Virus record (IMG/VR): IMGVR_UViG_3300049491_000565
Coordinates: 1 to 41,965 of that record
DNA length: 41,965 bases
Strand: one strand, 5' to 3'
Source of the DNA: a virus
Shown piece by piece: positions 32,785-39,945 of the stretch (its first letter is position 1; each line of letters begins with the position of its first letter). The position numbers were made by a program, and so were the translations under genes. Below the pieces are notes generated by a model. That model searched no databases. It was given only the letters and a program-made list of their open reading frames with translations, and was not told where the DNA came from.

Positions 32785-33359
32785 GTAAGCTTCTTCCTCC
32801 GTCTAAGCCAAATCAAACGGCTGGCTGGGTTGATAAAATTATTAACCGCTTTCAGCTTTCACTAGAGGGCTGTCAGTTCGTTATCGTGTGTGTCAGGGGA
32901 TACTACAACGAGTCTATGGGCGAGAGTCGCTATAACGATCGAGGTATTTACGACGACGCATTTTTTATTCGTAACCTAAAAACAGGTCTATTTGCTCCAT
33001 TCAACGGAAACGCTGACCCCGCGCTTTACCGTGAGGGCATAGCTTCTGTTCAAGAGGATCAAGTCGTTTGGTACAAGAAGGGTAGACACGGACTGGGGAA
33101 ACCCACCGAGCATTGGGCACTAAGGCAAGCTCGTCCATTGAAAGTTAAACGAGATAACGGAAAGGGCGGATATACGTACCATGCTCCTTCCTGGCCATGG
33201 ACAAACCTCCACAGAGGCGGATCCAAGGGCACATCAAGCATTGGATGCTTGACCGTGCCACCTAGTCAGTGGGACTCCTTCTTGGCCCTTGCGTACGTGC
33301 AATTAAAAGAATCCAACCAAGCTGAGGTGCCGTGTGTTCTCGTTGAGTTGGCTGGCTGA
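32781..33359 (+). CDS. YkuD-like (L,D-transpeptidase-fold) enzyme
   Basis: This 192-residue protein ends with NLHRGGSKGTSSIGCLTVPP (142-161): His 144, Ser 152/153 and Cys 156 fit the H-x(n)-S-x-G-C pattern of YkuD domains, which form or cleave peptidoglycan cross-links. The rest has short strands and no signal peptide. In a phage it could be an endolysin or an enzyme altering the peptidoglycan of infected cells. The next gene, a membrane protein, overlaps or is 46 nt downstream. Confidence 0.7.
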   Translation: MSKLLPPSKPNQTAGWVDKIINRFQLSLEGCQFVIVCVRGYYNESMGESRYNDRGIYDDAFFIRNLKTGLFAPFNGNADPALYREGIASVQEDQVVWYKKGRHGLGKPTEHWALRQARPLKVKRDNGKGGYTYHAPSWPWTNLHRGGSKGTSSIGCLTVPPSQWDSFLALAYVQLKESNQAEVPCVLVELAG

Positions 33360-33393
33360 CACAATAAGTCATAATCTTTTAGATCAACGGATA

Positions 33394-33399
33394 TACCCT
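33394..33399 (+). promoter_or_regulatory. -10-like TACCCT, 6 nt before ATG
   Basis: TACCCT ends 6 nt before the ATG at 33406, supporting that start over the GTG at 33334. No ribosome binding site is visible. Confidence 0.4.
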
Positions 33400-33405
33400 A
33401 AACTA

Positions 33406-33720
33406 ATGTTGGAATACTCAAGTGAATTCCTAATGAACGCTGCTCTAGCGGCAGTGGGTTCTTTAATAGTTTTACTGCTTGGAGTACTGGCATTTTTTCT
33501 TATGCGTTTAATTAGTCAACTAGATACCACCACGAAAACAGTGGATAACTTGTCTCTAAAGTTTGCCGTATATATCGGGCAAGAAAATAAACATAAAGAA
33601 GAGATTGCTGAGTTTAAAAATAAAGTGAGTCTTATTAATCGAAGGCTTATTGCTATGAGGTTTAAAGCGGAAAGTGCTGGATGGAAATTCAAGGCTGAAG
33701 AGTGGGACGTTAATAACTAG
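33406..33720 (+). CDS. Single-TM membrane protein with coiled coil
   Basis: From the ATG at 33406 this is a 104-residue protein with one strong transmembrane segment (NAALAAVGSLIVLLLGVLAF) and a long charged coiled coil after it. The layout fits an inner-membrane spanin or holin-like lysis protein. A GTG start at 33334 would add 24 residues and overlap the YkuD-like gene. Its TAG stop shares the CTAG palindrome with the stop of the convergent gene at 33717. Confidence 0.72.
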   Translation: MLEYSSEFLMNAALAAVGSLIVLLLGVLAFFLMRLISQLDTTTKTVDNLSLKFAVYIGQENKHKEEIAEFKNKVSLINRRLIAMRFKAESAGWKFKAEEWDVNN

Positions 33721-33935
33721 TTCTCATCCATAGCATTTTCGATCTCTTCTGTGAGAGTATTCTCGATGTAATGCTCTGTACATTTACCGTCTTTGTCTCC
33801 GAAATCACTTACGCTTAATCTATTCTCTAGCTCTTTGTTCTTTGGGTTCATGAGATTTAAATACCTCAAGCACGAAAGTTTTTTATCACATAATAGTCCA
33901 GTACAGAAGGTAAAGTCTTTTGGGAGTGTCCTCAT
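33717..33935 (-). CDS. Small Cys-containing hypothetical protein
   Basis: This 72-residue protein has four Cys (FCTGLLC, SCLRY, KCTEHY) and an acidic C-terminus (TEEIENAMDEN). It is the last gene of the minus-strand operon. No family was recognised. Its stop CTAG is shared with the convergent plus-strand gene. Confidence 0.5.
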   Translation of the reverse strand: MRTLPKDFTFCTGLLCDKKLSCLRYLNLMNPKNKELENRLSVSDFGDKDGKCTEHYIENTLTEEIENAMDEN

Positions 33936-33940
33936 AGGAT

Positions 33941-34156
33941 TTACTCTATATCAGTTTTAAAGAATTCATATTCACGTCTCTTATTGGTCAAGAAAGTGAC
34001 GGAGTCGTTTGGAGCTGCGATCTTAAGCCAAAACGGCATTTCAATTTCATAAGTTAAAAGTATTTGCCTGATCTTATATGCGGGGACCTTTATACACATT
34101 GGTTGCGGAAGCTTAAATCTTTGAACAGCTGCCGTCATGATTTCTTCAGGAGTCAC
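33941..34156 (-). CDS. Small hypothetical protein (71 aa)
   Basis: This 71-residue protein starts at GTG 34156, which overlaps by GTGA the stop of the small upstream ORF at 34153-34260. The sequence is amphipathic, with YEIEMPFWLKIAAPND in the middle. No family was recognised. The chain of overlaps supports translation. Confidence 0.55.
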   Translation of the reverse strand: MTPEEIMTAAVQRFKLPQPMCIKVPAYKIRQILLTYEIEMPFWLKIAAPNDSVTFLTNKRREYEFFKTDIE

Positions 34157-34260
34157 GCTGGCTTCTTTTCAATGGGTGGTATTGGTTTAGGTTTTACGAG
34201 AAGGTTTCTGACGCGAACTACGACAACACCTTCCCAGTTATGTTTCTTGCGTTTAATCAC
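34153..34260 (-). CDS. Small basic peptide (35 aa)
   Basis: A GTG at 34260 overlaps the patatin stop (GTGA, 4 nt), and a TGA at 34153-34155 overlaps the next GTG in the same way. The product is a 35-residue protein rich in Lys, Arg, Val and Pro. The double 4-nt coupling is the main evidence for it. Confidence 0.45.
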   Translation of the reverse strand: MIKRKKHNWEGVVVVRVRNLLVKPKPIPPIEKKPA

Positions 34261-35057
34261 AATGCTTTCAGCATAGCGTATACACTTCGCATACGCTCAA
34301 ATTCTAGAACCCCAATATAGTTGTTTTTAGGAACATGAAGCCTGGCGTTAATTTCACGGTAGACTTTCCCACGAGCAAGCGGCTGTTTTACGAGTTGATT
34401 TTTAAGTCCACACACAGCTAAGTCGTTGCGAGCGATCTCAAGGTTAAGGGCATCGAGACACCTCAGTGCCATTTCGATTTTAGATCCGGGTTGTGTTTCT
34501 GCTGGCGGATCATCGGCTGAACACATGAAGACTTCGATTTCAGAAGCACCTAGATCAATAGGGAACTTAAGAGGGGTTCCTTCAGTAATGCCACCATCTA
34601 TATACGGTCCAACTGGTTCAACAAGAAGTGGAATGCACGCTGTGGCTGCTTGCCAGTAGGCATCGGTTCCTTCGTGAAAGTAAACGGTTCTATGCTCACG
34701 GATATTATAGGCACAAACGAAATAAGGAATAGCCGCTGGCTTTTCGTCTTTGATTGTCTGGATGAGTTTCTGCAAGGGCTTAGCGTTCCAAAGACCAAGC
34801 TTTCCCCAGCCGAAACCAAAGTTACTTGAGAACAGGTCTTTGCGTTTTTGAATTTTAAGAATCTCTTCACGAGCGCCACGAATGTGAAAGTGCGAGATAA
34901 GGATGGCAAGTAGTCCTCCGGCAGAGGTACCGACAATCAGGTCCGGCATTTGACCGCCGTTATCGAGGTGACGCTCGATAAGATCAAGCTGCTGAATTAT
35001 ACGGGCACCGCCGCCTGAACACACCCACGCTGTTTTAGTTTCTACTTCAGAAGCCAT
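34257..35057 (-). CDS. Patatin-like phospholipase
   Basis: This 266-residue acyl hydrolase is predicted to cut membrane phospholipids. The patatin motifs are all present: oxyanion GGGAR at 15-19, catalytic Ser 45 in GTSAGG (43-48), and catalytic Asp 154 in DGG. ATG 35057 (AGGAA about 8 nt upstream) is chosen over an upstream in-frame start (35099) that lacks a ribosome binding site. No signal peptide or secretion domain was seen, so it should act in the cytoplasm or at the inner membrane. Patatin effectors also occur in anti-phage CBASS systems, but no cyclase gene is nearby. The 5' end overlaps a tiny membrane-peptide ORF. Confidence 0.9.
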   Translation of the reverse strand: MASEVETKTAWVCSGGGARIIQQLDLIERHLDNGGQMPDLIVGTSAGGLLAILISHFHIRGAREEILKIQKRKDLFSSNFGFGWGKLGLWNAKPLQKLIQTIKDEKPAAIPYFVCAYNIREHRTVYFHEGTDAYWQAATACIPLLVEPVGPYIDGGITEGTPLKFPIDLGASEIEVFMCSADDPPAETQPGSKIEMALRCLDALNLEIARNDLAVCGLKNQLVKQPLARGKVYREINARLHVPKNNYIGVLEFERMRSVYAMLKAL

Positions 35058-35122
35058 ATCGTTATTCCTAAGGCTAATGCGAAAAAGGCGAAAATCCAAT
35101 CGTCGTTCAGGTCTTCATTCAT
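35042..35122 (-). CDS. Micro-ORF, 26-residue single-TM peptide
   Basis: ATG 35122 to TAG 35042 encodes an N-terminal MNEDLNDD and then a hydrophobic stretch (WIFAFFALALGITIWLLK), a clean membrane segment with a Lys end. It overlaps the start of the patatin gene by 16 nt and the end of the upstream gene by 8 nt, so it would be translated just before the patatin. No homologue is known to me. It could be a membrane partner, a holin-like peptide, or chance. Confidence 0.45.
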   Translation of the reverse strand: MNEDLNDDWIFAFFALALGITIWLLK

Positions 35123-35318
35123 CTTTGTTCTCAATGGGAGCATGAATCCAATGGTTAAGTCGAACGTGATCTTTGACGCTAGAGAATTTGTTAATATCAA
35201 ATTCATCTTTGGCACTAGTTACAAATTCAATAAACCATTGGTAAACTTCATCGGCGGAAACTTGGTAGTTTTTGGACCGCTTAAAAGATTCAAATTCTTC
35301 ATGTGTCGGTAGTTTCAT
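35115..35318 (-). CDS. Small hypothetical protein (67 aa)
   Basis: This 67-residue hydrophilic protein is helical (EEFESFKRSKNYQVSADEVYQWFIEFVTSAKDEFD). It follows the cysteine protease stop after 2 nt. No family was recognised. Confidence 0.55.
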   Translation of the reverse strand: MKLPTHEEFESFKRSKNYQVSADEVYQWFIEFVTSAKDEFDINKFSSVKDHVRLNHWIHAPIENKDE

Positions 35319-35320
35319 TT

Positions 35321-35893
35321 TTAATTCTCTAAACTAATTAACTGGTGCCAAGCGAGATTGCCGACAACATAAGAACTGTCCATAGCTTTCGTAGCTCCAA
35401 TAAGAGGATCGTACACTGCTATGTATTCCTTGCCGTTTACTTTGTATGTTCCAATGGCTACAACTTCATGCCCACTGTTTTCAGCTGTGCCAGAACGCCA
35501 CGAGTGGGCAATGCCAACAGCTTTACCTGACTTTACCTGATCAACTACTTCTTTAAACGTAGGTGATAGATCAACCTTAGCCTTGATGCCGTAAGCAATA
35601 GCAGCTTCATCAACAAATGCTGGTTGATTACATTTAACTGAATTGTTTTTGCAGCAGTCTAGTTTTTTTACCTTGCTTACGATCTCACACTGAGAGGGAA
35701 GCTTTTCTATTTTAGCTGATACGATCAAGCGTCCGGACGCAGCCCAGCACCATTGTGATCGTTCCTGTTTTTGTTCTTTCAAATTAGGAACCCATACAAG
35801 TGATCCTGCATCTGCTTTATCTGTGCCCGGAAGTTTCTTTGAAAATCCCCAAGCGTTTAAACTGATGAACGTTAGTAGCAATAAATTTCTCAT
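35321..35893 (-). CDS. Secreted papain-like cysteine protease (C39/CA clan)
   Basis: This 190-residue protein has a Sec signal peptide (RNLLLLTFISLNAWG) and a papain-like core: QWCWAAS with catalytic Cys 49, then SGHEVVAIG with His 142, then AVYDPL with Asp 162. Extra Cys pairs (CC at 80-81; C69, C88) suggest disulfides. A periplasmic peptidase is predicted. Substrates are unknown. It has a good ribosome binding site (AGGGAG). The N-terminal part, through ADAGSLVWVPNLKEQKQ, is repeated in the short ORF at 38152-38343. Confidence 0.85.
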   Translation of the reverse strand: MRNLLLLTFISLNAWGFSKKLPGTDKADAGSLVWVPNLKEQKQERSQWCWAASGRLIVSAKIEKLPSQCEIVSKVKKLDCCKNNSVKCNQPAFVDEAAIAYGIKAKVDLSPTFKEVVDQVKSGKAVGIAHSWRSGTAENSGHEVVAIGTYKVNGKEYIAVYDPLIGATKAMDSSYVVGNLAWHQLISLEN

Positions 35894-35904
35894 AATTTCT
35901 CCCT

Positions 35905-36720
35905 CTATAAAACGATCTTAAATTCAGATTTTAATACTTGTTCTTTATAGGTCAGATCACAGCTAACTGTTTGACCTGCCTTTAAGTATAGCTCTTGGTT
36001 TTCTTCAGCGACACGCTTTAGTTTGGTTAATCTACTCATACCTATAATCTTGGCTATAAATTTTTTAAATTTTGTAGTTCGGAAAGCACAGCCAGCGGGT
36101 GTTCCTGTAAGCAGAAAAGTTCCTTCTGGAATAACATCTAGTCCGTAATGTTCCATGAAGGCTAGTATTAGTTCTCGCGGGCTAAATATCATGTCGTCAG
36201 GAACAAAACAGTGTTGTCTATAGTTACCGTTAACTTTGGTGCGAAGATAAATACTTGGCCATTCAGTTGCACATAGGTCAAGGCGAATTGATTCTCGGCT
36301 AATGGGCAAGAAGTTCCTGAAGCTTTTAGACTTACTCCAGTAATCAAGCTTGTTTTTCTGTCTCTCTCCAAGAACCTGAACACTGCGAAGGGTTAGATCA
36401 TTTGCAACGAACATAGAAATGTTTCTATATTCTTTCCAATTCTCTGCCTCCCACTTCATGAGTCTTTCGTTAAACATAAGTGCAATTTCTATTTCGTAAT
36501 CTATAAGAAGTGGGATCGGATTTCCGACTTGTTTTGGTAAGTCAAAATCTAAATGATAAAGAACTCTCACTATTTCTTCATTGGTTGGTATTTTAACAGA
36601 TGAGGAAACGTTTAGATTTGTATCTTTTTTAAAGAACACTGGAATCTTTGGCACATCCTCCCCAGATTGTTTAACATGTGAGTAATAAGTCATTCCTGCT
36701 GCATAAATATTGTAGATCAT
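35905..36720 (-). CDS. Fumarylacetoacetate hydrolase-family protein
   Basis: This 271-residue protein matches the FAH fold. It has His in TYYSHVKQSGED (about 15) and the metal-binding E-x-E at 76-78 (LIDYEIEIAL). An Asp at 108 lies in VANDLTLRSVQ, then YWSKSKSFRNFLP, and the C-terminal LLTGTPAG loop is present. These residues bind Mg2+ in hydrolases or decarboxylases of diketo-acids. The family is very unusual in phages. Its substrate cannot be inferred. Codons are like its neighbours. It starts in an ATGA overlap with the upstream gene. Confidence 0.83.
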   Translation of the reverse strand: MIYNIYAAGMTYYSHVKQSGEDVPKIPVFFKKDTNLNVSSSVKIPTNEEIVRVLYHLDFDLPKQVGNPIPLLIDYEIEIALMFNERLMKWEAENWKEYRNISMFVANDLTLRSVQVLGERQKNKLDYWSKSKSFRNFLPISRESIRLDLCATEWPSIYLRTKVNGNYRQHCFVPDDMIFSPRELILAFMEHYGLDVIPEGTFLLTGTPAGCAFRTTKFKKFIAKIIGMSRLTKLKRVAEENQELYLKAGQTVSCDLTYKEQVLKSEFKIVL

Positions 36721-36956
36721 AATTCCCCAATCTTCACAGCGCCGATTCTTTTCACTCCTTTTGCTGTAACAACACGCCCATGATTTGTGTCGTATGGAGC
36801 TTCTAATAAAAACCCGATCTCAGTGTACGCATTGTACGTAATCATTATTCGCGATTGATCGGAGTCTGGGCAGTCGTCTGATGAGCATTCAAATTGGTAC
36901 ACGGGGGTTGCTAGAAAGATATGGTTTCCGCACTTGGACATGAAGACATCCGTCAT
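36717..36956 (-). CDS. Small hypothetical protein (79 aa)
   Basis: This 79-residue protein has four Cys/His in its first half (SKCGNHIFL, FECSSDDC) and a beta-rich remainder. The arrangement could bind a metal but does not match a known finger. It overlaps both neighbours by 4 nt (ATGA). Confidence 0.55.
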   Translation of the reverse strand: MTDVFMSKCGNHIFLATPVYQFECSSDDCPDSDQSRIMITYNAYTEIGFLLEAPYDTNHGRVVTAKGVKRIGAVKIGEL

Positions 36957-37131
36957 TTCTTATCTCCCATCATTCCCTTTAGGATAGCCCACTCAATTCC
37001 TTTTAAATAAAACTCATACGCTAAGTGCATCAGCACTCGCTTATTAGCAGCGTTATTAGATGCGTCCATATCTAAGACAACTCCTTGTATGTACTTCTTG
37101 TATTTCTTTTCAAACTCAGCGCTGTCGTTGC

Positions 37132-37135
<4 letters not shown>
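36953..37135 (-). CDS. Small helical protein (60 aa)
   Basis: This 60-residue helical protein has the segment AANKRVLMHLAYEFYLKGIEWAIL. It lies between the repeat protein and the Cys-containing small protein and overlaps both by 4 nt. No family was recognised. Confidence 0.55.
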
Positions 37136-37962
<827 letters not shown>

Positions 37963-37963
37963 T

Positions 37964-38155
37964 TTAAAGATTTCTCCAAATGTATTTTGTGACAGCGCCC
38001 AACAGTAAAGGTAAGTACAATGGCCATAAAAAGAATATAATTACAGACAGGAGCCCTTGTTCTGTATCTATATCTTTCATAGTAAAACCAACAAAGAACA
38101 AATATGCGAACAGGAACATCGCGCTGATTGTAAAGTAAGTTATTGCGTAATTCAT
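37964..38155 (-). CDS. Two-TM membrane protein
   Basis: From ATG 38155 this 63-residue protein has two transmembrane segments (ITYFTISAMFLFAYLFFVGF; LLSVIIFFLWPLYLPLLLG) and a KYIWRNL tail. ATG 38155 overlaps the stop of the truncated paralogue by ATGA, which favours it over a longer start at 38212. A small hairpin membrane protein could be a holin-like or exclusion protein. Confidence 0.62.
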   Translation of the reverse strand: MNYAITYFTISAMFLFAYLFFVGFTMKDIDTEQGLLSVIIFFLWPLYLPLLLGAVTKYIWRNL

Positions 38156-38343
38156 TTGACCCACTTTCTTTTCTGGGGCGTGGGGGGCGTTAACCGCCTC
38201 AACATCGTCCAATTCTGTTGTTTTTCCTCTTTTAAATTAGGCACCATTACAAGTGTGCCCGCATCCGCTTGGCTTGGCGTCGGTAGCTTTGAGCTGAATG
38301 CGTGTGCTGTAGAAATTGTGATTAGAAATAATAGTGTTTTCAT
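38152..38343 (-). CDS. Truncated paralogue of the secreted protease (signal peptide plus stub)
   Basis: This 63-residue ORF repeats the first part of the protease at 35321-35893. It has a signal peptide (LLFLITISTAHAF), then SSKLPTPSQADAGTLVMVPN, then LKEEKQ, against FSKKLPGTDKADAGSLVWVPN, LKEQKQ. Identity stops at residue 42, just before the catalytic Cys, and the rest (QNWTMLRRLTPPTPQKRKWVK) is unrelated. It has a good ribosome binding site (AAGGAGAC). Its TGA overlaps the start of the membrane protein by 4 nt. It may be a decayed copy or a small secreted peptide. Confidence 0.7.
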   Translation of the reverse strand: MKTLLFLITISTAHAFSSKLPTPSQADAGTLVMVPNLKEEKQQNWTMLRRLTPPTPQKRKWVK

Positions 38344-38370
38344 TTTGTCTCCTTATTGAAAGCGCAATCG

Positions 38371-38625
38371 TTAACCGGAACCGGAACCGGAACCGGAACC
38401 GTCACCGGAACCGTCACCGGAACCGTCACCGGAACCGGAACCGTCACCGTAACCGTCACCGTAACCGTAACCGTAACCGGAACCGTAACCGTAACCGTAA
38501 CCGTAACCGTAACCGGAACCGTAACCGGAACCGTAACCGTAACCGTAACCGGAACCGTAACCGTCACCGGAACCGGAACCGTAACCGTCACCGTAACCGG
38601 AATTTACATTTGTTTTGGAAGACAT
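38371..38625 (-). CDS. Gly-Tyr/Ser/Asp dipeptide-repeat protein
   Basis: This 84-residue protein starts with MSSKTNVNS at ATG 38625, preceded by GGAAGG about 6 nt upstream, and continues as Gly-X dipeptides, where X is Tyr, Ser or Asp, to the end. The codon pairs are GGT + TAC, TCC or GAC. The upstream in-frame start (38721) would overlap the next gene and is rejected. It would be unstructured or form beta-sheets or condensates. The function is unknown. Confidence 0.7.
   Translation of the reverse strand: MSSKTNVNSGYGDGYGSGSGDGYGSGYGYGYGSGYGSGYGYGYGYGYGSGYGYGYGDGYGDGSGSGDGSGDGSGDGSGSGSGSG
38374..38598 (-). repeat. Hexanucleotide array GGT(TAC/TCC/GAC)
   Basis: This is a 225-nt array of 6-nt units encoding 75 residues of Gly-X. 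Each unit differs from the others only by one or two bases. Opposite-strand ORFs here are artefacts of the repeat. Confidence 0.95.
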
Positions 38626-38626
38626 G

Positions 38627-39166
38627 TTACACCTTCCAGATTTTAACTTCTTGAATAGACTTCTTAGCTTTTTCAGAAACATCAAGAATCTCAATCGCTT
38701 GTAGAAGCTCAACACACTCAACTTCTTCGGGAAATTTACATGTTTCAGGACTACTTGTGCCGCTCATTGCAAGCTGTGAAAGTGACGCCGCACCCGTCCA
38801 ATAAAATATTCGACGTGCTTTAAGCATCACAACCTCTTGGCCATTGCGTGATTTTAAGTATCCTGCAAACACTCCTGCAGATTGTGTGCGAACAATTTTA
38901 TACTCAAGCCCATTAAGAGATTCGGCCTTTTGTGTGAGCGTACCCTTCGGCACATAAGTAACTCCATTAATATTTAGTTCTACTGTTTCGTTCATTTTCT
39001 TCTTACCTTTCTTTTTTGTTTTTATTTTGGGTTTACCCTTTTTCATTAGATAGCGACTAACTTCAGCCTTTGTCGTTTTCTTTTGCTTAGCTATTCGATT
39101 AATTCTATTTAAGAAAGATATAGGTAGCCTCAGATTAGTTGGCATTGTTTTTTCTATGGCTTTCAT
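38627..39166 (-). CDS. RHH plus DUF6948-like protein
   Basis: This 179-residue protein has an N-terminal ribbon-helix-helix-like part (MPTNLRLPISFLNRINRIAK, TTKAEVSRYLMKKG, about 8-45), a Lys-rich linker (KPKIKTKKKGKKK) and a C-terminal domain with IVRTQSAGVFAGYLKSRNGQ, EVVMLKARRIFYWTGAASLS, QLAMSG. This pattern is found in phage proteins of the DUF6948 type. An internal ATG at 38995 has AAAGG about 9 nt upstream and could produce the C-terminal domain alone. It may be a regulator; that is inference. Confidence 0.75.
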   Translation of the reverse strand: MKAIEKTMPTNLRLPISFLNRINRIAKQKKTTKAEVSRYLMKKGKPKIKTKKKGKKKMNETVELNINGVTYVPKGTLTQKAESLNGLEYKIVRTQSAGVFAGYLKSRNGQEVVMLKARRIFYWTGAASLSQLAMSGTSSPETCKFPEEVECVELLQAIEILDVSEKAKKSIQEVKIWKV

Positions 39167-39450
39167 TTGCTCTCTTTCAATAGTTCACGATAAATATCGC
39201 CGATTCTGTTATTAAGAGAATTAAATGGAAACTCTTTAACCCAGTTATATAGTAAAAGCTTGGCCTCAATTTCGATGAGACCACGTAATTTAATTTCATC
39301 AAGTTGAATAAACTTACACAACATAAACACCTGCCGTTGCCAGAACGCCATTGTTTCATCACTGCTAAGTAGATAACCCGATCCTGAGCTGAAATGCTTG
39401 CAGTCTTTATAGATTTCATAGATGCGTTTCTTTAATTCTTCGTCAGTCAT
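39163..39450 (-). CDS. Hypothetical helical protein (95 aa)
   Basis: ATG 39450, with GGGGA about 9 nt upstream, is used; a TTG at 39456 is the alternative. The product is helical and charged, with no recognised family. It overlaps the RHH gene by 4 nt (ATGA). Confidence 0.6.
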   Translation of the reverse strand: MTDEELKKRIYEIYKDCKHFSSGSGYLLSSDETMAFWQRQVFMLCKFIQLDEIKLRGLIEIEAKLLLYNWVKEFPFNSLNNRIGDIYRELLKESK

Positions 39451-39452
39451 TA

Positions 39453-39698
39453 TCAATGTCCCCGATCTCTTTCTTCTTTTTCAAACTTCGCCTTGTCTTT
39501 CGCATCTTGTACATCCGCCCAATGAAAATCTTGTGCGGCATCCTCGCGCGCAAGCTTCATAAACTCTGTCGCTTCATCAATGTTGGTAAATGTATCCTCA
39601 AGAAGTCGCCCGTTAAATTCAATCGTGAAGATTCCTGTTTCGGGATTAGAAACGACCCTCCAACTTGTACACAAAACACACATCGTAAGAGTTGACAT
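39453..39698 (-). CDS. Small hypothetical protein (81 aa)
   Basis: This is the first gene of the left-going operon; it starts inside the direct-repeat operator at 39688. The 81-residue protein has a beta-rich N-terminus (SWRVVSNPETGIFTIEFNG) and a charged helix (AKFEKEERDRGH). No family was recognised. A second ATG at codon 6 is possible. Confidence 0.6.
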   Translation of the reverse strand: MSTLTMCVLCTSWRVVSNPETGIFTIEFNGRLLEDTFTNIDEATEFMKLAREDAAQDFHWADVQDAKDKAKFEKEERDRGH

Positions 39699-39716
39699 AA
39701 CACCAGAGTTGACATA
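39688..39716. promoter_or_regulatory. Direct-repeat operator AGAGTTGACATA x2
   Basis: AGAGTTGACATA occurs at 39688-39699 and 39705-39716, 17 nt apart. The first copy carries the -35 of the plus-strand promoter and also the start codon of the minus-strand gene. Occupation by a regulator would affect both directions. Confidence 0.6.
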
Positions 39717-39720
39717 CTTT
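39692..39720 (+). promoter_or_regulatory. Promoter TTGACA-17 nt-TACTTT
   Basis: A consensus -35 TTGACA (39692-39697) and a -10 TACTTT (39715-39720) have ideal 17-nt spacing. They drive the Cro-like gene at 39730, with the -10 ending 9 nt before the ATG. Confidence 0.65.
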
Positions 39721-39729
39721 CAACCGCAA

Positions 39730-39945
39730 ATGAACATCAAGGACATTGATTCTTTTATAAAGAAACAAGGCATTACTCGAACAGATTTCGCTAAGCTTAT
39801 TGGCGTTTGTAAATCAGCTGTATCTAAATGGGAAGAGAGAGGCTCTGTCTCGAAGCGTCAACGGCCAAGGATTCGAGCGCTAATGCTGCTTCCCGCACGC
39901 TCCGTACAACAAAGACTAAAGCGCCAAGCTCCTGAGCTTTTCTAA
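39730..39945 (+). CDS. Cro/CI-type HTH regulator
   Basis: This 71-residue protein has a helix-turn-helix (DSFIKKQGITRTDFAKLIGV, then CKSAVSKWEERG) of the XRE/Cro type, then a basic C-terminus. It is the only plus-strand gene in the right part. It has a consensus promoter with a duplicated TTGACA-bearing repeat, so it may repress itself and the left operon. Its 3' end overlaps the nuclease gene (opposite strand) by 122 nt. A longer in-frame start (39580) runs through the opposite gene and is rejected. Confidence 0.75.
   Translation: MNIKDIDSFIKKQGITRTDFAKLIGVCKSAVSKWEERGSVSKRQRPRIRALMLLPARSVQQRLKRQAPELF

Noticed and set aside
34257-35122. CBASS operon including the patatin gene
   Set aside because: No nucleotidyltransferase (cyclase) or associated E1/E2/JAB gene was found nearby, so a complete system is not supported.
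38334-38721. Repeat-derived ORFs (Asn-Arg, Thr-Gly, Thr-Val) and a longer form of the Gly-X gene
   Set aside because: They are alternative frames of the hexanucleotide array. The longer Gly-X start lacks a ribosome binding site and overlaps the RHH gene.
39580-39945. 121-residue version of the HTH regulator
   Set aside because: The first 50 codons are antisense to the minus-strand gene 39453-39698 and precede the consensus promoter, so the transcript cannot include them.
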